A stretch of DNA of 64,000 bases from Seongchinamella unica (GCF_004354085.1 NZ_SMSE01000003.1:62001-126000); one strand, 5' to 3'. Counted from the first letter of the stretch, positions 38,440 to 47,905 are shown. Notes: generated from the letters alone by a model not told the origin. Made by a program: numbers and translations.

Positions 38440-39609
38440 GTGAATACACAGTTTGGCCTGAGCGTCGATCAGCGGGCCTTGATCGACCATGCCGACAAGT
38501 TTGCCCGCGAGCAGCTGTATCCACTGGCGGCAAAAATGGACGAGGAGGAATGGTGGCCCCGGGATCTGATGCCGAAGCTCGACGAGTTGGGTTTTCTGGG
38601 CGTCACCGTAGACCCCAAATACGGCGGCGCGGGGATGAGCATCATGGACGCGGGCCTGATCCTGCAGGCTTTCTCCCGGTATAACCACGCAGCGGCCTTG
38701 GCGTGGGTCGCCCACGACAACCTGTGCGCCAACAATATTTACAACAACGGCAGTGAAGCCGTGCGCGAGCGGTTTCTGCCCAAACTCTGCTCCGGCGAGT
38801 GGATCGGTTGCCTCGGCCTCACCGAGCCCGGTGCCGGTTCGGATGCTCTGGGTTCCATGCGTACCCGGGCGGTCCGCGATGGCGACGACTACGTGATCAA
38901 CGGCTCGAAGCTGTACATCACCAACGGCCCGGTGGCGGACATCTGCCTGCTGTACGCCAAGACCGAGCAGGACAGGGGGTCGAAAGGCATCACCGCGTTT
39001 GTGGTGAAGACCGACACCCCCGGTTTCAAGGTGGCGCAAAAGTTGATCAAGATGGGATTCCGCGGCAGCCAGACCGCCGAACTGGTTTTCGAGGACATGC
39101 GGGTGCCAGCGGAGAACATCGTCGGTGTGGTCCACGAGGGGCACCAGGTGGTGATGAGTGGCCTGGATTTCGAGCGGGCGTTGATTTCCCCGATCAACGT
39201 CGGCATCGCGGAGCGGACCCTGGAGCTCGCCATCGAGTTCGCCAAGACCCGGGAGCAGTTCGGCCAGCCGATTGCGAATTTCCAGATGGTGCAGTCCCGG
39301 CTGGCCGATATGTACGTGTGGAAGGAGACCATGCGGACCTACTGCTGGTCGATTCTCTCGGAAGTTTCCCAGGTGGATGAGTCCCAGGCCGGGCGCGGGG
39401 AAATTCACGCGAAAACCGCCGCGTCGGTGATGTACTGTGCCAATATGTGCAACAAGGTACTGGACAACGGTGTGCAGATATTCGGCGGCAACGGCTATAT
39501 CTGGGAGTCGGAGATCAACCGCCTGTTTCGTTCCACCAAGCTGCTGGAAATCGGTGCCGGAACCACCGAGGTCCGCAAGATGATCATCAGCGGTGAGCTA
39601 CTCAAGTAA
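38440..39609 (+). CDS. Acyl-CoA dehydrogenase, citronellyl-CoA dehydrogenase-like
   Basis: 389 residues from a GTG at 38440 with GAGGAG six bases upstream. Features: ALAWVAHDNLCANNIYNNG, GLTEPGAGSDALGSMRT, LYITNGPVADICLLY, and the C-terminal QIFGGNGYIWESEINRLFRSTKLLEIGAGTTEVRKMI. It is paralogous to liuA and presumably oxidises the branched acyl-CoA before carboxylation, the role of AtuD. It starts 14 bases after the alpha subunit stop. Confidence 0.92.
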   Translation: MNTQFGLSVDQRALIDHADKFAREQLYPLAAKMDEEEWWPRDLMPKLDELGFLGVTVDPKYGGAGMSIMDAGLILQAFSRYNHAAALAWVAHDNLCANNIYNNGSEAVRERFLPKLCSGEWIGCLGLTEPGAGSDALGSMRTRAVRDGDDYVINGSKLYITNGPVADICLLYAKTEQDRGSKGITAFVVKTDTPGFKVAQKLIKMGFRGSQTAELVFEDMRVPAENIVGVVHEGHQVVMSGLDFERALISPINVGIAERTLELAIEFAKTREQFGQPIANFQMVQSRLADMYVWKETMRTYCWSILSEVSQVDESQAGRGEIHAKTAASVMYCANMCNKVLDNGVQIFGGNGYIWESEINRLFRSTKLLEIGAGTTEVRKMIISGELLK

Positions 39610-39618
39610 GGTGCAGGC

Positions 39619-40506
39619 ATGGAAAAACGGAGCGCCGGTGATTCCGGCGATACAGAAGGCATCGAGTTCAGGTTCGGGATGAGCGATTCGGAGCTGGCCG
39701 AGGCCCGGACCATCTATGCCAGCGACCTGTTGCGCGACAAGCGCGCCCTGATCAGCGGCGGCGGCAGTGGTATTGGCTACGCGATAGCCTGGCTGTACGC
39801 CCGGTTGGGGGCGACTGTCATTCTCTGCGGGCGCAGCGAGGACAAGCTGCGACTGGCGGTGGACGCGCTGACTGCGCGGGGTCTCGCTGCCCGCTACCAG
39901 TTGCTCGATATTCGCGAGCCCGGGCAGATCGCCGGGGTGATGGACGGTATCTTCGCCGAGGGCGGGCTGGATATCCTGGTGAACAACGCCGGTGGCCAGT
40001 ATCCCCAGCTGGCGATCGACTTCAGCGAGAACGGTTGGAAATCCGTGATCAACAACAACCTCAACGGCACCTGGTTCATGATGCAGGCGGCGGCAAAGCG
40101 CTGGCGTGACAGCGGCAGCACCGGAAATATCATCAATATGGTCGTGGTGGTGAACGACAGCATGCACGGCGTAGCCCATACCTGTGCGGCGCGCTCAGCC
40201 GTGATCACCCTGTCGGAGAAAACCTCGGTGGAGTGGGCGCCCTGGCAGATCCGGGTCAATTGCATCGCCCCGGGGGTGACCGACTCCGCGGGGATGAAAG
40301 TGTATTCCGAAGAGGCGCGCAAGGCGTTTCACCTGGCCAACCCGATGCAGCGGGCCGCGAGTATCTGGGACATCGCCCAGGCCAGCGCTTACCTGGGAAG
40401 CGATGCGGCGAGTTTCATAACGGGAGAAGTGCTGCACCTGGACGGTGGCTCGCGCCATTGGGGCGAGCTCTGGACCTGTCCAAAGCCCGGGTATTTTGAC
40501 AGGTAA
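39619..40506 (+). CDS. Short-chain dehydrogenase/reductase of the atu-like cluster
   Basis: 295 residues. An N-terminal extension of about 40 residues precedes the Rossmann motif ALISGGGSGIGYAIAWLYARLGA, followed by LVNNAGGQYPQLAI. The usual YxxxK catalytic pair is replaced by HTCAARSAVITL, so the standard Tyr is not evident. That substitution is typical of the peroxisomal-type 2,4-dienoyl-CoA reductase-like branch, not of classic SDRs. It ends HLDGGSRHWGELWTCPKPGYF. A role in reducing or oxidising a terpenoid acyl-CoA or alcohol is inferred from context. Confidence 0.85.
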   Translation: MEKRSAGDSGDTEGIEFRFGMSDSELAEARTIYASDLLRDKRALISGGGSGIGYAIAWLYARLGATVILCGRSEDKLRLAVDALTARGLAARYQLLDIREPGQIAGVMDGIFAEGGLDILVNNAGGQYPQLAIDFSENGWKSVINNNLNGTWFMMQAAAKRWRDSGSTGNIINMVVVVNDSMHGVAHTCAARSAVITLSEKTSVEWAPWQIRVNCIAPGVTDSAGMKVYSEEARKAFHLANPMQRAASIWDIAQASAYLGSDAASFITGEVLHLDGGSRHWGELWTCPKPGYFDR

Positions 40507-40544
40507 CCGGGGCAGCGCACGCCTGTGGCTTTGCTGGGAGAGAG

Positions 40545-40862
40545 TTACTCTCCGCCTGGCAGGCCTGCCTGCCAGGCGGCCTCATTCACAGCCAGGGCAT
40601 CCCAGCCGATTTCCAGCTCGAAGCCGGAGGGGGTCATCATCTAGAATGACAACTCCCGGTCGTTGGGGTGTCGTCCCACGCCCCGCGTTATTTTGTAACC
40701 CGATTGCGCGCAGCGTTCGCGGGCGAATGCCAGGTCATCCACGGTAGCTGCCTCGAGATTGAAGTGATTGATTCGGTTCCTGGACATATCGATGCGCGTC
40801 CCCGGGTCATTACCCAGGTTCCTGTGGGCTACGGCCTGGAAACGACCACAAAAGACCGGCAC
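40545..40862 (-). pseudogene. C-terminal remnant of a VOC extradiol dioxygenase
   Basis: The minus strand reads MSRNRINHFNLEAATVDDLA, then GYKITRGVGRHPNDRELSF, then a TAG stop (40641-40643). In the same frame it continues MMTPSGFELEIGWDALAVNE up to a TAA at 40545. Intact relatives (2,3-dihydroxybiphenyl dioxygenase type) have Tyr at the stop position (SFYMxTPSGFE). The N-terminal two thirds are missing. Upstream bases to 41157 hold no gene and serve as the leader of the PhyH gene. Confidence 0.75.
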
Positions 40863-41157
40863 GAGGACCTATGCAAGCGCGATTTCAGCAAACCCCGCGG
40901 CTATCCAGCGATCAATTCCGGCAGGGCAGCGGGATTGTGGAAATGAATTTTTTCCTCTAAATGCCGTTTGTTTTTCTTATACTTCGCCGCCGCCGTCAAG
41001 GAGACCAGCTGATAGATCAGTTTCAGAGTTTTGAGGCTTTTGAAGCTTAACGCGCTGTAATCAAATTTTTTCATAACTCATATCAAATTTATCGACTTAA
41101 TCAATACTACTGATAGCGTTATAGTCAGGTCAGCAATCAATATAAAAGGAAGCCGAC

Positions 41158-41988
41158 ATGACCCAGAGAAATTTAACAGAAGATGAGATCCGCCAGTATC
41201 AGCAGAATGGTGTTGTCTGTGTCCGTAATGCAGTGGACCCGCAGTGGATTGAAAAGCTAACGGCCTTTGGCAGACACCAGCTGGAAAATCCCGGAGAGCT
41301 GTGCAATGACGCTAACCCGGGGGCCGACAAGGGGCGCATGTTCACCGACCGCTACCTGTGGCGCTCTAATGATCTAGTGTATCGGTACGCCAAGAACTCC
41401 GGCTGCGCCCGGCTGGTTGCTCAGGCGATGCAGAGTCAGACTGCCCGTTTCTATTTTGACCATCTGCTGATCAAAAAAGCAGAAACCACCACCCCGACAC
41501 CCTGGCACCAGGATGCACCTTACTGGCCCTTCAGGGGTAAACAGATCGCTTCGATCTGGCTGGCCCTGACGCCGGTCACGGTTGCCGGCAGTGGTTTAGA
41601 GTTTGTCAGAGGTTCCCACAGTGATGATGTTTTTTATCTGCCTGAAGCCTTTGGTGCGTCAGGCGAAAAAGCCAATAGCTGGACCGGCACCGGCGAGGGT
41701 ATTCCCTGTCCCGATATCGAAGCCGGGCGGGAAAACTTCGATATTATCGGATTCGACCTGCAGCCGGGAGACGCCTTGCTGTTCTCTGCCTGGACGCTAC
41801 ACGGCTCGCCGGGCAATCAGTCAACCACGCAGGATCGTATGGCATTCTCAACCCGCTGGCTGGGCGACGATGCCATCTGGGACCCAAGGCCCGGCACCGA
41901 CCCCAGCGTAAACCCGCAAGAGGTGCGCGTCAGCCCCGGCAGTCATCCCGCAGATAATGCAATCTTTCCGGAGTTTTATTCTGGTTAA
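41158..41988 (+). CDS. Phytanoyl-CoA dioxygenase (PhyH) family protein
   Basis: 276 residues, Fe(II)/2-oxoglutarate dioxygenase family. The iron-binding HxD is in TPWHQDAPYWPF, and the distal His is in WTLHGSPGN followed by RMAFSTRW (2OG-binding Arg). AAGGA precedes the ATG. PhyH enzymes hydroxylate acyl-CoAs or many small molecules, and this one has no assigned substrate. It stands alone between a dioxygenase remnant and amidohydrolase debris. Confidence 0.9.
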   Translation: MTQRNLTEDEIRQYQQNGVVCVRNAVDPQWIEKLTAFGRHQLENPGELCNDANPGADKGRMFTDRYLWRSNDLVYRYAKNSGCARLVAQAMQSQTARFYFDHLLIKKAETTTPTPWHQDAPYWPFRGKQIASIWLALTPVTVAGSGLEFVRGSHSDDVFYLPEAFGASGEKANSWTGTGEGIPCPDIEAGRENFDIIGFDLQPGDALLFSAWTLHGSPGNQSTTQDRMAFSTRWLGDDAIWDPRPGTDPSVNPQEVRVSPGSHPADNAIFPEFYSG

Positions 41989-42207
41989 AGCGTTGAGATC
42001 AGGCTGACGGGGACAGAGTAATGTGGTTTTTACACTGCCCCCATTGGGTTTGTGTTTTTCTGGTTGATGAAGAGATGCCTGGCTTTTTGTTCCGTCCTCG
42101 CTGTGCACTTCTTGGTAGCAGAGAGTAAGCCTTTAACGGCAAAGGCCGTAACAATCCCAACCCGTCCCCTTTATTCCCCTTTATTTGCATCGAGATGGCT
42201 CGAAGAT

Positions 42208-42781
42208 GGACCCGGTCATCACTGTGGTGCGCCCCAACAGCTATGTCGCGGCGCACACTTTTACCGACAAGGCGGTTCAGCAGGCCGTTGAGGCCGGTAT
42301 CAAGAGCATTGAGCACGGCATGCTTATCGGCCGGGATACCCTCAAGATGATGAAGAAAAACGATGTCTGGTTGAGCACCCAGGCATTGCTGGACGACGAA
42401 GACCGCATGGTATTCCCCACCGAGTCATCGACCAAGAAATGGCTGGAGGCAACCGCGGGAACCGAAAGAGTCTACAAGCTGGCCAAGGGAATCGGCGTCA
42501 AGATCGCGTTCGGAACAGACGCTATCATGGATCCGGGAATGGCCGCCAAACAGGGCAAGTATCTCAGCAAGTTGTCGCGCTGGTTTACCCCCTATGAAGT
42601 GCTGAAAATGGCGACCTCGGACAATGCCGAACTCATGGAACTGGCAGGACCGCGCAATCCCTATCAGGAAGGGCCCTTGGGCGTGATCCAGGAAGGCGCC
42701 TACGCCGACCTGATCATCGTGGACGGTAACCCGCTGGAGAACCTGGACCTGGTGGCCGATCCCGACAAGAATTCGAAGTAA
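42208..42781 (+). pseudogene. 5'-truncated amidohydrolase
   Basis: An open frame with no N-terminal half: AAHTFTDKAVQQAVEAGIKS, SIEHGMLIGRDTLKMMKKND, VKIAFGTDAIMDPG, TPYEVLKMATSDNAELMELA, YADLIIVDGNPLENLDLV. It aligns along its length with the C-terminal half of the intact amidohydrolase at 44826-46196 but lacks the HxH metal motif and signal peptide. The homology begins abruptly around 42208, just after AT-rich DNA with GGGGACAGAG/CGTCCCC-like sequences that may be a mobile-element scar. Confidence 0.8.
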
Positions 42782-42961
42782 GCCAACAACCTGGGCATAG
42801 CCTGTGCAGGAAGGGTTAATCCTTGCGTACCTGCCACATTGTCACCTAGGCTCCCTCACAAGGGCTGGATCTCAGCCTTGGCACGTCATCGAAATCGCGA
42901 GTGAAATTGCGCGCAGAGCCAGGTCACGTTTGGTGATTGATGGCGACAACAGGAGAAGACA

Positions 42962-43297
42962 ATGGGTACTGATTTTCAGCTTCATCGAGCGGCGGTTAAT
43001 GCCGCCAAGGGCATCCGCGAGTTTCAGAGAGCGGATGACGCGTTTGTGAAAGATAAGGGTGATGCCGCAGTGAGGCACCTCAACAAGGGCCTGGATAAGT
43101 TTGCAGCGGCGTTGGGCCACCTGGAGAAGTCTGCAGACGATGCCTATGCCAAAGCCGCAAAGGAGATCGATCAGGGCAACGGTCAACTGGAAAAGTGCAT
43201 CAAGGCTTGGGCCGATGGTAAGGACAGTGCCGCGGAGTCGCACTATGAAGACGCCCTGGTGAAGTACGACGAGGCGCTCGACCTGCTGGACGACTAA
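42962..43297 (+). CDS. Small helical protein of unknown function
   Basis: 111 residues with a good ribosome site (AGGAG, six bases before the ATG). It is Ala/Lys/Asp-rich and predicted all-helical: REFQRADDAFVKDKGDAAVR, LDKFAAALGHLEKSADDAYA, ALVKYDEALDLLDD, with TPR-like or four-helix-bundle periodicity. One Cys. No signal peptide. It is an intact frame inside a debris zone, which suggests it is under selection, but I do not recognise the family. Confidence 0.6.
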   Translation: MGTDFQLHRAAVNAAKGIREFQRADDAFVKDKGDAAVRHLNKGLDKFAAALGHLEKSADDAYAKAAKEIDQGNGQLEKCIKAWADGKDSAAESHYEDALVKYDEALDLLDD

Positions 43298-43454
43298 CTC
43301 CCCGGCCCCATCTGCTCATCGAATGTGCTGCCGCGACGTCGTCGTATTGCTGTCCGGCTGGTGCGAGGACACGCCTGAGCAAGGGCGTACTGAGTGGCGA
43401 TAGAGCTCCGGACGCTGCTGTCCCTGACACGAAGGTCCGCTGGGCTTGACGGTT

Positions 43455-43640
43455 AAAAGTACGTGTTGCCTGATCACTTTCAACGGTAATCCATTGGAAC
43501 AACCAGAGCCTGCAGTCTATCTTGAGCGCTATCCTTATCGACCAGAGACGTTACGCCGGTCCTCGCATCCTGCCTTCGGGCCATTACATTTCCCAGACTC
43601 CGGTCATGGCGATGTTCGCCTGTCAGGCTCTTTGCGTTGC
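43455..43640 (+). pseudogene. Scraps of a further amidohydrolase
   Basis: Two short blocks match different parts of the amidohydrolase at 44826-46196. CLITFNGNPLEQ (near 43463-43500) corresponds to its C-terminal DLILVDGNPLEN. YAGPRILPSGHYISQTP (near 43553-43603), followed in another frame by GHGDVR, corresponds to its VGPRILPSGPPLSQTSGHLD. The order is scrambled relative to the intact gene, so this is rearranged debris, not a single truncated copy. Confidence 0.6.
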
Positions 43641-43715
43641 CACTCTTTGGGCGCGCGGGCACGACGTAGTGGTTCACCCTGGGCGGCGGAGCCATAACGG
43701 CGTAGCGCCATTTTG

Positions 43716-43905
43716 CGGAACACCAACCAAACTGGATGGAGGCCGCCAGCCTTACAAACTCATCCCAGTCCCGCTCGATGGCTTTCAGGGGAACGGTGGC
43801 GCCTATGATGGACCTGAGGGGTATGGGTACATCAACACCCCGCGGAACGAATAGTTTCTGGTACTTCAATTTCCGCAAGCGCGGATAAAGATCCAGCCCG
43901 AGCAC
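43716..43905 (-). pseudogene. Fragment of a Tn3-family transposase
   Basis: The minus strand reads LGLDLYPRLRKLKYQKLFVP, then SIIGATVPLKAIERDWDEF and VRLAASIQFGWCSA. This is the characteristic segment of the Tn3 DDE transposase domain. Homology is lost at both ends, so only about 65 codons remain. It marks a past Tn3-type insertion or recombination point between amidohydrolase scraps and the M20 pseudogene. Confidence 0.75.
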
Positions 43906-43950
43906 CTTCGATAGACCTGACGCAAAATGCGTGTGGCAACGACGACAAGA

Positions 43951-44563
43951 TGACCGAACTGGAGCAGCAATTCATTGAGATGATGGAAGACCAGGAGCTC
44001 ACCCGGGCCATGCTGCACACCACCACTGCGGTGACCATCATCGAAGGCGGCGTGAAACCAACGTGATGCCCCCCATGGCGCGCGACGTGGTGAACTTCAG
44101 GCCCACCATCGGCGACAGCAAAGAGTACATCATGAACCAGGTGCGGGACGTGATCGACGATGACCGAATCACCATCACGGACGTGTCCCATTCGATTCCG
44201 GCCACCAACATCGCCGACCCCCCACAGCGAGCAGTACGCGCTGATTGAGAAAACCCAGCGCCAGATCTACGGTAACGAGATCATCGTTGCACCGTCTTCG
44301 TTGTTGGCGGGGCGGACGCGAAATATTTTGCGGCCAAATCGCTGGGGGTCAACACCTATACGGTAACCCCGCTGCAGCTGGAATCAGTTGCAGACCTGCC
44401 CCAACTGCACGGCGTCGACGAGCGCATCCAGCTCAAGGAGATCGGCCGTTCCATCGGGTTCTACTATCAGCTGATGGCCAACCTTGAGTCGCAGTCGTCA
44501 TTAGCACTTGAGCTGGCGGCGCGCTTCAGGAGCGCCGCCACAATGAACGCAACAAGCCTCTGA
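43951..44563 (+). pseudogene. Degenerate M20-family peptidase, C-terminal part
   Basis: Homology to M20 carboxypeptidase/deacetylase proteins runs through shifted frames: MTELEQQFIEMMEDQELTRA and TTTAVTIIEGGVKP (to about 44060), NVMPPMARDVVNFRPTIGDS and VRDVIDDDRITITDVSHSIP (to about 44218), EKTQRQIYGNEIIVAPSSLL (to about 44310), then DAKYFAAKSLGVNTYTVTPL and LHGVDERIQLKEIGRSIGFY to a TGA at 44561. Three frameshifts and a missing N-terminal catalytic region make it non-functional. Confidence 0.82.
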
Positions 44564-44825
44564 CCTGATATATGGGGATGCTCGAGTATTGATACGCCAT
44601 TTCGCAGCCACGGAGCATCCAGGCCACTGCTCTTTTGACTGCCGAGGTCGCGGGCGTGCCCATCCAGAGGCTGACATCATCCTGCGGCGCCCGGACAGCC
44701 GGGAGCCTGTTGCAATGCACTATCACAGCAACCTGAAACGTCGCTGTTCCGTCACATTTTACGCCAGTGAGCAAGCACACTTGATTTGCCAATTTCTGGC
44801 CGGCAGACCAAGTGTGCCGGATTTG

Positions 44826-46196
44826 TCACAGCGTGTTCTTGAAGATTTCACCGTCTTTCATAATCAGCACAAAGTTCTGATGCGGATCGGCCAGCAAATC
44901 TATGTTCTCAAGCGGGTTACCGTCAACAAGGATCAGGTCTGCGTAGGCACCCTCGACAATTTCACCCAGAGGGCCATCCTGGTATGGGTGGCGAGGCCCT
45001 GCAAGCTCCAACAACTGGGCGTTGTCGTGCGTCGCCATTTTCAGAATTTCATAAGGCGTAAACCAGGGTTTGAGTTTGGTCAGGAACTGCGTTTGCGCCT
45101 CAGCGGTCACCGGATCGAAAAGCATGTCGGTTCCGAAGGCAATCTTGACACCTATTTTTTTCGCAAGCGGATACAGATTTTCCGTTCCCTGGGTCACCTC
45201 GATAAACTTTGCGTTGCTCTTGGGGTCGTCGAACTTGAGAGCCTGGTCGTCGTTGAGGATCGGCTGGGTCGATAGCCAGACGTCGTTCTTCTTCATCATC
45301 CGCAGAGTTTCTTCGCTGAACAGCATCCCGTGCTCCAGCGACTTGACACCAGCTCTGATCGCCTGTTGCGCGGCGGCATCTGTGAATACGTGTGCGAGCA
45401 CATAGGTATTCCAGGTGTTTGCGACGTCGACAATCGCCTTCATTTCCTCGAACGTATACTCTGTTACATCAATGGGGTCGTATACCGAAGAAACCCCGCC
45501 TCCGGCGGTAAATTTGATCTGGGTTGCGCCAGCTCGAAGAATTTCGCGGGTTCGCTTAAGGAGTTCGGGAACCCCGTCTGCGACCAGCATCAGGAGGTTG
45601 GCGTTCCAGTAGTCCAGTGAGTCTCCCGGATTGGTTGGTGTGGCCTGTGCTGATCTGTAGTCGAGATGCCCCGACGTCTGGCTCAAAGGCGGCCCCGATG
45701 GCAGAATGCGCGGTCCCACGAGTTCGCCTGCATCAATCATTTTTTTGATCGAGAATGGATTTCCGCCGGTATCACGGGTAGTCGTAAAACCCCGCATCAG
45801 TGTCTTTTCGGCGCCGAGTGCGCCTCGGATAGCGATTTCGGAGATGTCGCCGGTAATGACGGTGCTCTGTGCTGCGTAGGCGTACGTCGTATGCCAATGA
45901 GCGTCGATCAGACCGGGTATCAAAGTGCGCCCGCCGCCGTCGATGGTAGTGGCGCCATTTATGTCGAGCGCATCTGTGGTGACCCGTTTGATGAGATTGC
46001 CTTCGATCAGAACGTTTGCATTCTCAATACGTTTTTCGCTGACGCCGTCAAAAACGTGAACGTTGGTGAGGACGACTCGGCTATCCTGTGCAGTGGCAAT
46101 GCCAACAAAGCACAGCAAGACAATTCCGATCAAGCCGTGACGTCGTTTGTCATGAGTATTTCGTTTCATCTGGTTCTCCGAAGTGTATTTAATCAA
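44826..46196 (-). CDS. Exported metal-dependent amidohydrolase
   Basis: 456 residues with a signal peptide (HGLIGIVLLCFVGIATAQ). Amidohydrolase features: TLIPGLIDAHWHTTY (metal HxH), KFTAGGGVSSVYDPIDVTEY (position of the bridging Lys), LAHVFTDAAAQQAI and SLEHGMLF (metal His residues), IAFGTDMLFDP (Asp), and YADLILVDGNPLENIDLL. It resembles imidazolonepropionase/Xaa-Pro dipeptidase-like periplasmic hydrolases. GC content is lower than in the core genes by eye. The 42208-42781 and 43455-43640 fragments are paralogous remains. Confidence 0.9.
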   Translation of the reverse strand: MIKYTSENQMKRNTHDKRRHGLIGIVLLCFVGIATAQDSRVVLTNVHVFDGVSEKRIENANVLIEGNLIKRVTTDALDINGATTIDGGGRTLIPGLIDAHWHTTYAYAAQSTVITGDISEIAIRGALGAEKTLMRGFTTTRDTGGNPFSIKKMIDAGELVGPRILPSGPPLSQTSGHLDYRSAQATPTNPGDSLDYWNANLLMLVADGVPELLKRTREILRAGATQIKFTAGGGVSSVYDPIDVTEYTFEEMKAIVDVANTWNTYVLAHVFTDAAAQQAIRAGVKSLEHGMLFSEETLRMMKKNDVWLSTQPILNDDQALKFDDPKSNAKFIEVTQGTENLYPLAKKIGVKIAFGTDMLFDPVTAEAQTQFLTKLKPWFTPYEILKMATHDNAQLLELAGPRHPYQDGPLGEIVEGAYADLILVDGNPLENIDLLADPHQNFVLIMKDGEIFKNTL

Positions 46197-46390
46197 GCCC
46201 TTTCAAGGTTGGCTGAATGCGGTGGTAGCTGCCAATTGCTTCGTCTGGAGGCAATGTCTTTTGCTGCTATACCAGCCGTGTTTCAAACATGTTACGGATG
46301 CGCGTCGGGAGCTGACCTGTTCGTGGCCTCAACACATCAACCTTCAGGATAACACTGAATTTCGCCAGAAAACCATTCTGGCTCTTCATC

Positions 46391-47283
46391 ATTAACGGGG
46401 GACACCGGCATTCATTAAACTGATTTTGCGAAGATCGTTTAATGGAGAGAACACCGATGTCCCACGCAGCAATGATTATAGGCATACCTGGCCTGGAAGC
46501 AATGCGGGTCAAGAGCAAATGCCGTGTTGATGTCTGGGCCGGGCCGTTTCGGCGCCAGGCCAGTTGCCAGCATTGTGGACATCAAGAACCACAAGGAGTT
46601 TGACGTGAAACTGGGGCGCTCAGAACCCAGTTTACGCCCTTCTTTGAAGGGTTTGCGGGGCAAAGACAACGTGCAGGTGGCGGTCATGGACCTGTCGGAA
46701 ACCTACCGCAGTATCGCCCGTGAGTACTTCCCTGGGGCCACCATGGTGGCTGACCGGTTCCATATGGTCACTTTGATCAACCAGCACTTCCTGAAGGTCT
46801 GGCAGCAGCACGACCCTGTGGGCCGGAAGAACCGCGGGTGACCAGCCTGATGCGACGTCACCAGTGGAACCTGAAGGACGAGCAGCACGCCAACCTGATG
46901 CGCTACCTGGCCGACTACCCGGTGCTCCAACAGCTCTATGTGGCCAAGCAGAAGCTGATGCGGCTCATGCTCCTCAAAACGCTCAAACGGCGCAGAGCAG
47001 AGCGCATGCTGCCCCGTCTAACAAGATTACTGGATCAATTCCGAGATAGCCCGCTAAGAGCCCTGGCAAGGACTCTGACCAGCTGGTTGGAACCGATTGT
47101 GGCCATGTGGCGATTCAGTAAAAGCAACGGCATCACGGAGGGCTTCCACAACAAGATGGAAATGATCTCCAGGAGGGCCTATGGTTTTAGAAACTTTGAG
47201 AACTATCGGTTGAGGGTGCTGACCCACTGTGGGTGGGATGGCATTATCAATCGGGTACAGATGAATGCCCGTCCCCCGTTAAT
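46391..47283 (+). mobile_element. Internally deleted ISL3-family insertion sequence
   Basis: The ends carry inverted repeats: left ATTAACGGGGGAC-AC-CGGCATTCAT-type (46391-46415) and right, read inward from 47283, ATTAACGGGGGAC-GGGCATTCAT-type (47261-47283), identical apart from a 2-base insertion. Its 893 bases are short for this family (usually 1.3 kb or more), matching loss of the central part of the transposase. No target duplication is seen: flanking octamers are TCTTCATC and TGGGTAGA. Confidence 0.8.
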
Positions 47284-47290
47284 TGGGTAG
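46457..47290 (+). pseudogene. ISL3-family transposase, deleted and frameshifted
   Basis: It starts MSHAAMIIGIPGLEAMRVKS with a zinc-finger-like CQHCGHQ. It then jumps frame directly to the catalytic-domain text DIKNHKEFDVKLGRSEPSLR and VADRFHMVTLINQHFL, so roughly the first half of the DDE domain is missing. A further frameshift near 46835 leads to SLMRRHQWNLKDEQHANLMR and the typical ISL3 end MWRFSKSNGITEGFHNKME, AYGFRNFENYRLRV. The stop lies just beyond the right inverted repeat. Confidence 0.85.
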
Positions 47291-47372
47291 AGCCGAGCCG
47301 TAGAGCCTAATTGGGTAGAACCGACGAGAAAGCGTAAAACTGGTTTAATAAATTTGTAAGTTACTGTTTTTT

Positions 47373-47429
47373 AAAGGAATAAGTGGTAGCTACGGGTGGA
47401 CTTGAACCACCGACCCCAGCATTATGAAT
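47373..47429 (-). repeat. Left attachment repeat of the island (tRNA-Met 3' fragment)
   Basis: 57 bases identical to 55873-55929. It contains the 3' half of the tRNA-Met gene from the anticodon loop to CCA plus 11 bases beyond. The sequence diverges from the tRNA immediately at 47430. This is the expected product of site-specific integration into a tRNA 3' end. Confidence 0.92.
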
Positions 47430-47523
47430 CGTGTTGGATATTTTTAACTTATTGAATTTATTAACTTAAAACCGAACACCCACAGCGCATTTTGTACCAC
47501 AGAGCACAATAAGTCACAGCAAG

Positions 47524-47542
47524 TCCCGCAAATCTCCCGCAA
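47524..47542. repeat. Left copy of 19-bp subterminal repeat
   Basis: TCCCGCAAATCTCCCGCAA, identical to 55799-55817 and in the same orientation. It lies about 95 bases inside the left attachment repeat. Candidate arm-type binding site for the integrase. Confidence 0.6.
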
Positions 47543-47905
47543 GTGGTGCACCGACCCCCTTTAGCTCGAGGAGCTTGCCACCGTTCAGCTGCTCTTAGCG
47601 ATCCATCTAGTCCCAGAGCTACTCCGGGCCTTCACTGTTGAATGCCGTAAAGGGCAGCAAGCTATCCGCCCGCTACTTGCCGTCGCGGTAAATCACATTG
47701 CGGTGCAATGTATAGGACATATTAACTGCCTATCGAGAGTAGACATCCTCGCTGATTGTGTCGACTGGACCTGCAGACCTGTCGAAGTTTCTATCTATTG
47801 ACCCGAAAATCCTGTTCGCGGCGTTGGGTATGCCATTCATATCCGTTCAAACCTGGACGCGAGCACGTAACAGTTCATGCCATGCGGTGTTCACTGGCGT
47901 CCTTG

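Noticed and set aside
42000-42190. GGGGACAGAG...CGTCCCC sequences like REP-associated or IS200-type scars
   Set aside because: Only short similarity by eye and no transposase; not enough to call an element.
44564-44825. Possible gene between the M20 pseudogene and the amidohydrolase
   Set aside because: Frames on both strands are short and match nothing I recognise.
46383-47291. Target-site duplication for the ISL3 element
   Set aside because: The flanking eight bases differ (TCTTCATC and TGGGTAGA).
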